From the NCBI RefSeq assembly GCF_900113135.1, contig NZ_FOOH01000003.1, positions 62,001 to 126,000 on the forward strand: a DNA stretch of 64,000 bases, in the 5' to 3' direction. Position numbers and translations under genes: made by a program. The notes beneath the pieces are model-generated. The model worked only from the letters and a program-made list of their open reading frames with translations, was not told the DNA's origin and made no database searches. Position 1 is the first letter of the stretch, and the number at the start of each line of letters is the position of its first letter. Of this stretch, positions 7,534-15,065 are shown piece by piece. The stretch is from Salegentibacter agarivorans. GTDB lineage: Bacteria > Bacteroidota > Bacteroidia > Flavobacteriales > Flavobacteriaceae.

Positions 7534-7556
7534 TAACCTACTAATCCGATAGGTTA
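7534..7556 (+). promoter_or_regulatory. Probable Rrf2-type operator
   Basis: The perfect inverted repeat TAACCTA (7534-7540) and TAGGTTA (7550-7556) has a 9-bp spacer. It directly overlaps the predicted transcription start and lies 84 bp after the Rrf2 gene. A bound dimer would block transcription. The site-regulator pairing is inferred from position and symmetry. Confidence 0.6.
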
Positions 7557-7578
7557 ATAGAATTTAAACGAAGAGAGT

Positions 7579-7830
7579 ATGATACTGGATCAGGCAAAAT
7601 CTAAAACCACTTATAAAAAAGACAGGACTTCAGAAAAACCCTTACGCAGTATTTTAAAAACAGTGAGTTGGAGAATTGTAGGAACCGTAGATACCATAGT
7701 TATTTCGTGGGTTCTAACAGGAGAAATTGAAACTGCACTGGCCATTGGGTCGGTAGAATTGGTCACTAAAATGATCCTGTATTTTGGCCACGAGCGGCTT
7801 TGGAATATGATAAGTTTTGGAAAAGAATAG
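7579..7830 (+). CDS. DUF2061 small membrane protein
   Basis: This 83-residue protein matches the DUF2061 pattern: RSILKTVSWRIVGTVDTIVISWVLTG, then a second hydrophobic helix ending in FGHERLWNMI. It has two likely membrane segments (about residues 31-48 and 53-72). Members often sit in sulfate assimilation gene clusters, as here upstream of cysH, but the molecular function is unknown. A role in anion movement or membrane attachment of sulfur enzymes would be speculation. Confidence 0.85.
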   Translation: MILDQAKSKTTYKKDRTSEKPLRSILKTVSWRIVGTVDTIVISWVLTGEIETALAIGSVELVTKMILYFGHERLWNMISFGKE

Positions 7831-7896
7831 GAATATTTTTTAGAAAAGAATATAGAGTATAGTTAGGCTCGGGCAGGGCCAAAAAATTTATAAAAG

Positions 7897-8526
7897 ATGA
7901 AACGGTACAGCGAAAAAGAATTAAAAATCCTCAACCAGCAGTTTAAGGGAATTACGCCGGCTGAGATTGTACAGTGGGTAGTATCCAACTCGGCCAGGCC
8001 GGTGATTACCACTAATTTTAGACCTTATGAAGCTGCAATTTTACACGCAGTTTCAGAGATAGATCCGGTAATAAAAGTAATTTGGTGCGATACCGGTTAC
8101 AATACTCCTCAAACTTATAAGCACGCAAAGCAGGTGATAGACCAGTTGTCACTTAATGTTAAGCTTTACACCCCAAAGCAAACCGCTGCTTATCGTGATG
8201 CACTGTTTGGAGGAATCCCCGATATTAATAATCCGCAACACGAAGAATTTACCAAACAGGTAAAACTGGAACCTTTTTTACGCGCTATGCGCCAGCAAAA
8301 TCCGGATGTTTGGTTTACAAATCTTAGAAAGGGCCAAACCAGTTTTAGAGATAGTATAGATATTTTAAGCTATAGCAAAGACGGAATTTTAAAAGTGAGT
8401 CCGTTTTACCACTGGAGTGACGAAAAACTGGATGCCTATTTAGAAAAACATGAACTGCCAAACGAATTTAAATATTTTGATCCCACCAAAGTTTTAGAAA
8501 ACCGTGAATGTGGCCTCCACGCTTAA
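7897..8526 (+). CDS. cysH: Phosphoadenylyl-sulfate (PAPS/APS) reductase
   Basis: This cytosolic enzyme reduces activated sulfate to sulfite with thioredoxin or glutaredoxin as donor. The catalytic cysteine is in the C-terminal ECGLHA, the hallmark of the family. The 209 residues contain only one other cysteine (VIWCDTGYNTP), so the CC...CxxC ligands of the Fe-S APS-reductase type are absent, favouring PAPS as substrate. It follows the DUF2061 gene. The genes for ATP sulfurylase (cysD, cysN), often found here, are missing from this cluster. The stop overlaps an ATG, and the Cys leader region with its terminator separates it from the sulfite reductase gene. Confidence 0.92.
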   Translation: MKRYSEKELKILNQQFKGITPAEIVQWVVSNSARPVITTNFRPYEAAILHAVSEIDPVIKVIWCDTGYNTPQTYKHAKQVIDQLSLNVKLYTPKQTAAYRDALFGGIPDINNPQHEEFTKQVKLEPFLRAMRQQNPDVWFTNLRKGQTSFRDSIDILSYSKDGILKVSPFYHWSDEKLDAYLEKHELPNEFKYFDPTKVLENRECGLHA

Positions 8527-8535
8527 TGAATCCCA

Positions 8536-8598
8536 ATGAAAAAAGAGCAGAGTTATACCGAGATGTACCGTTCAAAAATGTGTATTCGCTGCACTTAA
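8536..8598 (+). CDS. Cysteine-codon leader peptide of the sulfite reductase operon
   Basis: A 20-codon ORF ends MYRSKMCIRCT, with two Cys codons near its stop and three Met codons overall. AAAGGA (8597-8602), right at the stop codon, can pair with TCCTTT (8629-8634) in the 5' arm of the terminator that follows. A ribosome stalled at the Cys codons would favour antitermination, and a terminating ribosome would mask AAAGGA. An alternative 32-codon ORF in another frame (8526-8624) overlaps the cysH stop and lacks Cys codons, so this frame is preferred on function. Confidence 0.7.
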   Translation: MKKEQSYTEMYRSKMCIRCT

Positions 8599-8625
8599 AG
8601 GAAACTTTTTATAAAAAAATATAGG

Positions 8626-8664
8626 AAGTCCTTTTAAATGAAAAATCAAAAAAGGACTTTTTTA
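8626..8664 (+). terminator. Attenuator terminator before sulfite reductase
   Basis: AAGTCCTTTT (8626-8635) pairs with AAAAGGACTT (8650-8659) in a 10-bp stem, continuing into six T. It lies within the operon, 43 bp before the sulfite reductase ATG, so it must be bypassed for sir expression from the upstream promoter. Confidence 0.88.
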
Positions 8665-8706
8665 TTAATACCTGTTTTTCAGGTTTCAATTTAAAAATTA
8701 TCGATA

Positions 8707-10800
8707 ATGCAAAGTTTTAGAACCGAAATAGAAAACCCAATCGTAGAGCAGGATATTCTTGATTTAGAAAAGAAAATCAGGTTGTTTCGTGAGGGAAAAG
8801 CAGATGAAGAGAAATTCCGAAGCCTTCGTTTAGCGCGTGGGGTATACGGGCAACGACAGGCGGGAGTACAAATGGTTCGAATAAAACTGCCATTTGGAAA
8901 AGTAACTTCAGAACAGCTGCACAGAATAGCCGATGTTTCTGATGAATATTCCAAAGGCCGTTTGCATATCACTACGCGCCAGGATATCCAGATTCACCAC
9001 GTGAGTTTAGACAGAACACCGGAGCTTTGGGCGCAGCTGGAAAGAGATGATATCACTTTGCGTGAAGCCTGCGGAAACACGGTAAGAAACGTAACCGCTT
9101 CGCCAACCGCGGGAATTGATGTAAACGAACCTTTTGATGTTTCTCCATACGCACATGGGACTTTTCAGTTTTTCCTTCGGAATCCAATTTGCCAGGAAAT
9201 GGGAAGAAAATTTAAAATTTCTTTCTCTTCTTCAGATGAAGATACTGCGCTGAGTTACATTCATGATCTTGGTTTTATCGCCAAGTTGAAAGACGGAAAA
9301 CGCGGATTTAAAGTGATGCTAGGCGGCGGGCTCGGTTCTCAACCAAGACACGCCGATGAACTCTATGATTTTCTTCCTGTGGAAGAAACCCTTCCTTTAA
9401 TTGAGGGTGTACTTCGGGTTTTTGATCGGTACGGCGAACGTGCAAAACGATTAAAAGCAAGGATGAAATTTCTTGTAAAAGATATAGGAAAAGAGGCTTT
9501 TATGGAACTTGTAGCCGAACAAAACACGGCGCTTTCAAAAAACCATCCTAAATTTGAAGTTGAAAAATTTGAAACTGCACCGCCGCTTCAGGATGTTGAG
9601 GTGCCTGCAGTAACAATTGAAGATAAGAAGGATTTTGAAACCTGGAAAAACACCAATGTTCTTCCGCAGAAACAGGAAGGCTTATTTGCGGTTGGAATCA
9701 GGGTTCCGTTAGGGGATTTTTATACCGGTGGCGCAAGAAAACTTGCCGATTTGGTAAAGAAATACGCCGGAAATGAGATCAGACTGAGTTTAAGACAGGA
9801 TATTTTAATTCGTCACGTTCGGGAAGAATTTTTGCCATTTTTCTATTCAGAATTAAAAAAACTGGGCTATGCTGATACCGGTTACGATAAAACCGTAGAC
9901 ATCACGGCCTGCCCCGGTACCGATACCTGTAACCTGGGGATTGCCAGTAGTACGGGAATTGCCGATGTACTGGAAGATGTTTTAAAAGAAGAGTATCCGC
10001 AGTTTATAAACGGAAAAGATATCACTATAAAAATAAGCGGTTGTATGAATGCCTGCGGGCAGCATAATATGGCGGAGATCGGTTTCCAGGGAATGTCGGT
10101 TAAAGTTGGCAAAACCGTGGCACCGGCACTTCAGGTTTTACTTGGTGGCGGAACCCTTGGGGACGGCCAGGGCCGTTTTGCTGATAAGGTGGTGAAAGTG
10201 CCCAGTAAACGCGGGCCAGAAGCTTTGCGATTCTTGCTAAACGACTTTGAAGCAAATGCCAATTCCGAAGAAAAATTTGCGGAATATTATGACAGGCAGG
10301 GCAAAACTTATTTCTATGATTTATTAAAAGAACTGGCCGATACTTCAAACCTAACAGAAAACGAATTTGTAGATTGGGGCCACGAAGAACCTTATATAAA
10401 AGCAGTAGGAGTAGGCGAATGTGCCGGCGTGGTTATAGACCTTATCGCAACACTTTTATTTGAAAGTGAAGAGAAAATTGATAACGCAAAAAGTGCACTG
10501 GAAAGAAAAGCCTGGGCCGATAGTATTTATCATTCCTATACCTCAATCGTAAATTCTGCTAAGGCTTTATTACTTGCTGAGGATGTAAAAACCAATACCC
10601 AGGCGGGAATTATTTCTCAGTTTGATGAGCTTTTTGTAGACACCGGTAAAATTGAATTATCGACTTCCTTCAAAGAATTCGCTTATCAAATGAACGAGCA
10701 CGAGCCAACCGAAGCTTTTGCCAATAAATATTTAGAAGACGCGCATTTGTTTTTAAAAAGAGTGGATGCATTTAGAACAAAGGAGGTACAAAATGTATAA
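8707..10800 (+). CDS. Ferredoxin-type sulfite reductase with C-terminal helical domain
   Basis: This siroheme and [4Fe-4S] enzyme makes sulfide from sulfite by six-electron reduction. Two nitrite/sulfite reductase half-repeats are visible: the siroheme side (LHITTRQDIQIHHV, EACGNTVRNVTASP) and a second ferredoxin-like half with LSLRQDILIRHV. The cluster ligands are C402, C408 (CPGTDTC), C446 and C450 (CMNAC). Residues from about 560 to 697 form an extra, mostly helical C-terminal domain that is HEPN-like in predicted helix pattern and is not part of CysI or Sir. The gene is followed by cobA with an 8-bp overlap, so siroheme synthesis is coupled to the apoenzyme. A nitrite substrate is possible, but the context favours sulfite. 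Confidence 0.9.
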   Translation: MQSFRTEIENPIVEQDILDLEKKIRLFREGKADEEKFRSLRLARGVYGQRQAGVQMVRIKLPFGKVTSEQLHRIADVSDEYSKGRLHITTRQDIQIHHVSLDRTPELWAQLERDDITLREACGNTVRNVTASPTAGIDVNEPFDVSPYAHGTFQFFLRNPICQEMGRKFKISFSSSDEDTALSYIHDLGFIAKLKDGKRGFKVMLGGGLGSQPRHADELYDFLPVEETLPLIEGVLRVFDRYGERAKRLKARMKFLVKDIGKEAFMELVAEQNTALSKNHPKFEVEKFETAPPLQDVEVPAVTIEDKKDFETWKNTNVLPQKQEGLFAVGIRVPLGDFYTGGARKLADLVKKYAGNEIRLSLRQDILIRHVREEFLPFFYSELKKLGYADTGYDKTVDITACPGTDTCNLGIASSTGIADVLEDVLKEEYPQFINGKDITIKISGCMNACGQHNMAEIGFQGMSVKVGKTVAPALQVLLGGGTLGDGQGRFADKVVKVPSKRGPEALRFLLNDFEANANSEEKFAEYYDRQGKTYFYDLLKELADTSNLTENEFVDWGHEEPYIKAVGVGECAGVVIDLIATLLFESEEKIDNAKSALERKAWADSIYHSYTSIVNSAKALLLAEDVKTNTQAGIISQFDELFVDTGKIELSTSFKEFAYQMNEHEPTEAFANKYLEDAHLFLKRVDAFRTKEVQNV

Positions 10801-11575
10801 TTCACCAAAATTAAGTGTGGTTGGTGCCGGGCCGGGAGATCCGGAACTAATCACCCTAAAGGCTTTAAATACTTTAAAAGATGCGAAAGTAGTGCTTTTT
10901 GATGCGCTTATAAACCGTGATCTTTTGGAATATGCACCGCAGGCTGAACATATTTTTGTTGGCAAACGAAAAGATAAACATAGATATTCTCAGGACGAAA
11001 TAAATGAGCTTATTGTAAAATATGCCTTGGAAAGAGGTCACGTGGTTCGGTTAAAAGGAGGAGATCCTTTTATTTTCGGAAGGGGATCTGAAGAAATCAA
11101 TTACGCTAAAAGTAAAGGTTTGGAAACTGCAGTTGTTTCCGGGATTACTTCTTCTATTGCGGTACCAGCCAATGTTGGAATTCCGCTAACCCAACGGGGA
11201 ACTTCCGAGAGTTTTTGGGTTATAACAGGAACCACAACTCAAAAGAAACTTTCAGAAGATGTTCGGCTGGCCGCACAATCTACCGCTACGGTGGTGATAC
11301 TGATGGGAATGGCGAAACTCGCTGAAATCGTGAACATTTTTAGCTACTACGGCAAAGAAGATACTCCGGTGGGGATTATTCAAAATGGAACTACCGATAA
11401 TGAAAAATCTGGTTTTGGGACCATTATAAGTATAGAAAAAGTAGTTGCCGAAAAACAACTTACCGCCCCGGCAATTATCGTGATTGGCGAAGTAGTAAAA
11501 GAAAGCGGACAGCTTAAAGCAGTTTTTGAAAACGTCAAGGAGTTTGAATTTAAAAATTCCCCCATTGGGGGCTAG
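10793..11575 (+). CDS. cobA: Uroporphyrinogen-III C-methyltransferase
   Basis: This SAM-dependent enzyme makes precorrin-2, the first committed step to the siroheme needed by the upstream sulfite reductase. Signature segments are VGAGPGDPELITLKAL at the N-terminus, VRLKGGDPFIFGRGSEE near residue 85 and GIPLTQRGTSESF. The 260-residue start at 10793 overlaps the preceding stop and has an AGGAGGT element 6 nt upstream, rare in this phylum. A start at 10766 lies inside the sulfite reductase frame and is rejected. The last residues (SPIGG) and the stop codon come from a dispersed palindromic repeat at 11557-11581. Confidence 0.95.
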   Translation: MYNSPKLSVVGAGPGDPELITLKALNTLKDAKVVLFDALINRDLLEYAPQAEHIFVGKRKDKHRYSQDEINELIVKYALERGHVVRLKGGDPFIFGRGSEEINYAKSKGLETAVVSGITSSIAVPANVGIPLTQRGTSESFWVITGTTTQKKLSEDVRLAAQSTATVVILMGMAKLAEIVNIFSYYGKEDTPVGIIQNGTTDNEKSGFGTIISIEKVVAEKQLTAPAIIVIGEVVKESGQLKAVFENVKEFEFKNSPIGG

Positions 11576-11581
11576 GGGGCC
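11557..11581 (-). repeat. Palindromic G/C-tract repeat, copy A
   Basis: The minus strand reads GGCCCCCTAGCCCCCAATGG and continues GGGAA. It matches copies B (24970-24993) and C (25078-25103). It encodes the last residues and the TAG of cobA and lies directly before the next gene's start. Confidence 0.85.
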
Positions 11582-11582
11582 T

Positions 11583-12176
11583 ATGGAAGAAAGAAACGAA
11601 TTATACCCGGTCTTTTTAAAGGTCAATAAGCTGAATATTCTGGTCGTTGGCGGCGGACAGGTGGGACACGAAAAATTGCATTTCCTGTTTAAATCGAGTC
11701 CTAATGCTAAGGTGGAAGTGGTCGCAAAATGGTTTTTACCGGAAACAGAAGAACTGGCAAAAAAACACGGCGCAAAATTAACAAAAGGCAGGTATAGAAG
11801 AAAATACCTTAAAAACCGTCATTTTGTAATTGCGGCTACGAACGATGCAAAATTGAATAAACGAGTTTACAAACATGCCAAAAAGCGTTATTTACTGGCT
11901 AATATAGCCGATACGCCCGAACTCTGCGATTTCTATATGGGCGGCATTGTAAATAAAGGCCACGTAAAAATCGCGATTTCCACCAACGGTAAATCGCCTA
12001 CCGCGGCAAAACGTTTACGGCAATTTTTTGAAGAAGTAATTCCCGAAAATGTAAACCAGATGGTAGAAAATTTAAATGAATACCGAAGTAATATAAAAGG
12101 TGATTTTGAGGCGAAAGTTGATCAAATGAATTCTATAACCGAATCTTTAAAAGTTAAAAACAAGAGTGATGATTAA
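11583..12176 (+). CDS. Precorrin-2 dehydrogenase / siroheme synthase N-domain
   Basis: This 197-residue NAD-dependent enzyme oxidises precorrin-2 to sirohydrochlorin and may also insert iron, as in the N-terminal half of CysG or Met8p. The N-terminal Rossmann motif is LNILVVGGGQVGHEKL. The conserved AATNDAKLN and STNGKSPTAAKRLRQFFEE follow. The ATG at 11583 comes right after the repeat. A longer frame from 11526 would translate through the repeat and the cobA end and is rejected. It lies between cobA and a ferredoxin reductase, completing siroheme supply in the operon. Confidence 0.9.
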   Translation: MEERNELYPVFLKVNKLNILVVGGGQVGHEKLHFLFKSSPNAKVEVVAKWFLPETEELAKKHGAKLTKGRYRRKYLKNRHFVIAATNDAKLNKRVYKHAKKRYLLANIADTPELCDFYMGGIVNKGHVKIAISTNGKSPTAAKRLRQFFEEVIPENVNQMVENLNEYRSNIKGDFEAKVDQMNSITESLKVKNKSDD

Positions 12177-13233
12177 AACAGATATCCTGATAATTGGGGC
12201 TGGCCCAACCGGTTTGTTTACCGTTTTTGAAGCGGGATTATTAAAACTAAAAACGCATTTAATAGACGCGCTGCCACAACCCGGCGGGCAATGTTCTGAG
12301 ATTTATCCTAAAAAACCAATTTATGATATTCCGGCATTTCCTGAAATTTTAGCGGGAGATTTGGTTGGAAATCTAATGGAACAAATAAAACCTTTTGAAC
12401 CAGGCTTCACTTTGGGAGAACGCGCCGAAACTTTGGAAAAACTGGACGACGGTACTTTTATAGTAACTACCAATAAAGGCACAAAACACCACGCGCCGGT
12501 AGTAGCAATTGCGGGTGGATTAGGTTCTTTTGAGCCAAGAAAACCCCCAATCGCTAATATTACCGATTTTGAAGATAAAGGCGTTTCTTATTTTATTAAA
12601 GATCCGGAAGTTTACCGCGATAAAAAAGTAGTGATTGCCGGTGGAGGGGATTCTGCATTAGACTGGGCCATTTACCTGGCCGATGTTGCTGCGGAAGTTG
12701 CCCTGGTGCACCGTAGAGCAGAGTTCCGTGGCGCATTGGATTCTGTGGAAAGGGTTTCAGAATTGGCTAAACTCGGTAAGATTGAAATGATTACCAATGC
12801 TGAAGTTGTTGGCCTTAGAGGTGAAGATCAATTGGAACAGGTGGTAATTAGGCATAAAGATGAAGCCCGCGGAGAGGAATTTAAAGATGTGGATGATTTT
12901 ATTCCACTTTTCGGATTGTCTCCAAAACTGGGCCCGATTGGAAGCTGGGGACTGGAAATAGAGAAAAACGCGATTAAAGTTGATAATTCTTACGATTATC
13001 AAACCAATATTCCCGGCGTTTATGCTATTGGTGATGTAAACACCTATAAAGGAAAATTAAAACTGATCCTTTCCGGTTTTCACGAAGCCGCGATTATGTG
13101 TCAAAGTGCTTACCAGCGAATTTTCCCTGATAAAAAATATGTACTTAAATACACCACCGTTGGCGGCGTGACCGGATTTGACGGTAGTAAAAAAGAAGCC
13201 AAAAAAGAAGTGGTACAGAGTATTGGCATGTAA
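12169..13233 (+). CDS. Ferredoxin-NADP reductase (thioredoxin reductase-like)
   Basis: This FAD/NADPH flavoprotein of 354 residues has the FAD motif ILIIGAGPTGLFTVFEAG, the NADPH motif VVIAGGGDSALDWA and a C-terminal FAD motif GVYAIGDVNTY. The redox-active CxxC of thioredoxin reductase is absent, which marks the ferredoxin-NADP reductase branch. It would supply reduced ferredoxin to the sulfite reductase of the same operon. The ATG at 12169 overlaps the previous stop; a GTG one codon earlier is an alternative. It is the last gene before the accessory islet. Confidence 0.9.
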   Translation: MIKTDILIIGAGPTGLFTVFEAGLLKLKTHLIDALPQPGGQCSEIYPKKPIYDIPAFPEILAGDLVGNLMEQIKPFEPGFTLGERAETLEKLDDGTFIVTTNKGTKHHAPVVAIAGGLGSFEPRKPPIANITDFEDKGVSYFIKDPEVYRDKKVVIAGGGDSALDWAIYLADVAAEVALVHRRAEFRGALDSVERVSELAKLGKIEMITNAEVVGLRGEDQLEQVVIRHKDEARGEEFKDVDDFIPLFGLSPKLGPIGSWGLEIEKNAIKVDNSYDYQTNIPGVYAIGDVNTYKGKLKLILSGFHEAAIMCQSAYQRIFPDKKYVLKYTTVGGVTGFDGSKKEAKKEVVQSIGM

Positions 13234-13297
13234 GCCACCTGGCGCCGAAGGGGGAATTAATTAGAATAAAATACAATGATTTTTAAAGCTTATTAAG

Positions 13298-13345
13298 CTC
13301 CCCTCCTTTTAAGGAGGGGTGGCCTATAGGCCGGGGTGGTTGAAG
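13298..13345 (+). repeat. Double-hairpin intergenic repeat
   Basis: CCCCTCCTT (13300-13308) pairs with AAGGAGGGG (13311-13319). A second short palindrome, GGCCTATAGGCC (13321-13332), follows and then GGGGTGGTTGAAG. This form is typical of dispersed repeats in Flavobacteriaceae. A partial copy of the G/C-tract family (CCGAAGGGGGAA) lies just upstream at 13242-13253. Either could serve as the operon terminator. Confidence 0.75.
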
Positions 13346-13359
13346 CATTTCGTCATTCC

Positions 13360-13584
13360 TTATTTTAAGTCTTCTATTTTTTGCCGAGAGCCCCTATCAT
13401 ATTCTATTCCACCCTTAATATTAAATTTATGTAAATTTTCTCTGGAATAGAAAATTTTATAATCTCTTGTTTGCATTATCTATTCCGTAAATCTTTATTT
13501 TTCCTGAGGTTAAATTTTTCTATTTTCTTCTTTGCAAGAGCTTAAAATTATTAAAGCAATTAATATGATTTGGAGTCTTTTCAT
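13360..13584 (-). pseudogene. Degraded small lipoprotein gene (two frameshifts)
   Basis: On the minus strand the ATG at 13584 opens a convincing lipoprotein signal (MKRLQIILIALIILSSCKEE), but the frame stops after 24 codons. The next frame continues with NLTSGKIKIYGIDNANKR and the third with DYKIFYSRENLHKF through to a TAA at 13362-13360. Joined, they give a protein of about 75 residues. Two single-base shifts explain it. It lies 8 bp after the neighbouring secreted-protein gene on the same strand. No family was recognised. Sequencing error is an alternative explanation. Confidence 0.5.
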
Positions 13585-13591
13585 TTCAAGT

Positions 13592-14014
13592 TTATTCAAT
13601 ACACATTCTACCATCTAGCCTTTGTTCCTCTCCTTCAATGCTTAAAGTTGAAAGGAAATAGAAACATCCATCTTCTATCTTTTTCATTTTTACTTTAATT
13701 CCACCATTGCTATTTACGAAATGTTGAAATTCTGTTAATTCCATTTTAGTTCCATCATATTTTCCAATGTAAGAACAATCATTAATCCACTTGAGGTTGA
13801 TAAATTCTGCTTTCTTGTTTTTGTCTGGTAAGCCTTCTTCATTTAAAGGTATTTCAATTTGATAATTCCCGTTTCTTTCGATCCGGACACTTGAAAATCC
13901 ATCTTCTGCCGGCATAATAAAGTTTCCATTTCTAAAGTCTTCACAATTTAATTCCTGGGCTGTAGAATTTAAAAATGTAAATATTAGTGCGGTAAATAGA
14001 TATAGTGTTTTCAT
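13592..14014 (-). CDS. Secreted protein of unknown function
   Basis: This 140-residue protein has an N-terminal signal peptide (MKTLYLFTALIFTFLNSTAQ, cleavage after the Ala before Gln). The mature part is about 120 residues with two cysteines near the start (LNCEDF, NDCSYIG) and two near the end (DGCFYF, RMCIE), suggesting disulfides. It is periplasmic or exported. No family was recognised. It heads a two-gene unit whose second member is the lipoprotein remnant at 13360-13584, in an islet unrelated to the sulfur genes on either side. Confidence 0.65.
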   Translation of the reverse strand: MKTLYLFTALIFTFLNSTAQELNCEDFRNGNFIMPAEDGFSSVRIERNGNYQIEIPLNEEGLPDKNKKAEFINLKWINDCSYIGKYDGTKMELTEFQHFVNSNGGIKVKMKKIEDGCFYFLSTLSIEGEEQRLDGRMCIE

Positions 14015-14149
14015 TGATATTGGTTATGGAAAAGTAGCGGAAATAGGGAGACGGGCTTGTCGGATTAATGCTTTCTTTCCTGGTTTCTAAAATTACACTT
14101 TTTCGGCAAAAAGGGTTATTTACGATGAAACGACTTGGCAATTGTTTAT

Positions 14150-14902
14150 TTAGTTCGAACTATAATGGGATAATACAAAATCTATATAGGAAATCATTGA
14201 AATTACTTTTAATGAATTAGTTTCATTTCCATATTGAATATCAACACCGTGTAAAATTTCATGACGGTTTAATCGAATTGGGAATTTTTCAATTTCCTTT
14301 TCCCAACTATTAATACTTGCTTTTTTAATTATAGGAGATAATATAAAGTCTGAATATTTTAGATTTTTACTCTCTAATTTTTCTTTAATCTGTGGCAAGT
14401 AATTCTTATTTATAAAAAATTTAGCATCTAAAACATCATTACAAATTCCATCAATTTGAGTTAATAATATACAAATAGAAGCGTGGTAAAGTCCTTTATT
14501 ATGAGCATCAAAAGCTTCATTTAAAATTTGTTTTCTGTTTGAATATTTCTCAGTTAACATTTTTCTAATCTCATCAATTTTACCTCTGTAATAATCTGAA
14601 AAATAAAGATCAAGTTTTTCGGGAAGATTATTATAGATATGTTTAAGGCAAGTGTTTATTTTTAATTCACTGTTTTTTGAGAAATCATCTACATACCATC
14701 CATATGTTGCAGTTTTGTAGATGACCATTTCAACTTTTTCAGTGTTTAAATGCTTATATTGATCAAATAATCTATTAACCTCATATAGCCTGATTAAAGC
14801 TTTAACGAGTGTTTCAGATCCTTCTTTAATTTCACTATGATTTACAGAATATTTCATTAATAAATTGTTGTCAAATCCTTGTATTCCTATTTTTACAATC
14901 AC
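14150..14902 (-). CDS. HEPN-like protein of unknown function
   Basis: This 250-residue soluble protein has a largely helical middle and a C-terminal RLNRHEILHG (from about residue 218). The RHEILH part fits the Rx4H catalytic motif of HEPN ribonuclease folds, including a polar residue right after the arginine. The following YGNETNSLKVISMISYI helix is usual in such proteins. No partner nucleotidyltransferase or antitoxin is adjacent, so a classical HEPN/MNT pair is not present. Base composition is more AT-rich than the surrounding sulfur genes, consistent with acquisition. The function may be RNA cleavage in stress or phage response (inference). Confidence 0.6.
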   Translation of the reverse strand: MIVKIGIQGFDNNLLMKYSVNHSEIKEGSETLVKALIRLYEVNRLFDQYKHLNTEKVEMVIYKTATYGWYVDDFSKNSELKINTCLKHIYNNLPEKLDLYFSDYYRGKIDEIRKMLTEKYSNRKQILNEAFDAHNKGLYHASICILLTQIDGICNDVLDAKFFINKNYLPQIKEKLESKNLKYSDFILSPIIKKASINSWEKEIEKFPIRLNRHEILHGVDIQYGNETNSLKVISMISYIDFVLSHYSSN

Positions 14903-15013
14903 ACGTAAATTACTAGGATAAAATCAGATTCATTTCCAAGCTTCCCTGTAAATCTATTAAAAATTTGTTAATATCGTTTACGGAAAACCCTAACCCGGTA
15001 TAAGCTTTAGAAC

Positions 15014-15047
15014 TTTGAGGTTTTTTAATAAGCTTTAGCTAAATTTG
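15014..15047 (+). promoter_or_regulatory. Promoter of the osmC-like gene
   Basis: TTTG (15014-15017) and TAAATTTG (15040-15047) are spaced 22 bp apart. The -7 box is a perfect match to TAnnTTTG and lies 18 bp before the ATG. Confidence 0.6.
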
Positions 15048-15065
15048 TTTAAAACAAGATTTATT

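Noticed and set aside
8526-8624. 32-codon ORF overlapping the cysH stop as a real small protein
   Set aside because: It overlaps the Cys-codon leader and the terminator arm, has no recognisable features and no Cys codons. It is kept only as an alternative to the leader frame.
10766-10792. Upstream start for cobA
   Set aside because: The extension lies within the sulfite reductase frame. The ATG at 10793 has an AGGAGGT element and matches the family start.
11526-11582. Upstream start for the precorrin-2 dehydrogenase gene
   Set aside because: It would translate the cobA 3' end and the palindromic repeat. The family start is MEERNELYPVF at 11583.
13941-14141. 66-codon minus-strand ORF between the secreted protein and HEPN-like genes
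   Set aside because: It overlaps the signal-peptide-encoding start of the neighbouring gene in another frame, and its composition is not protein-like.
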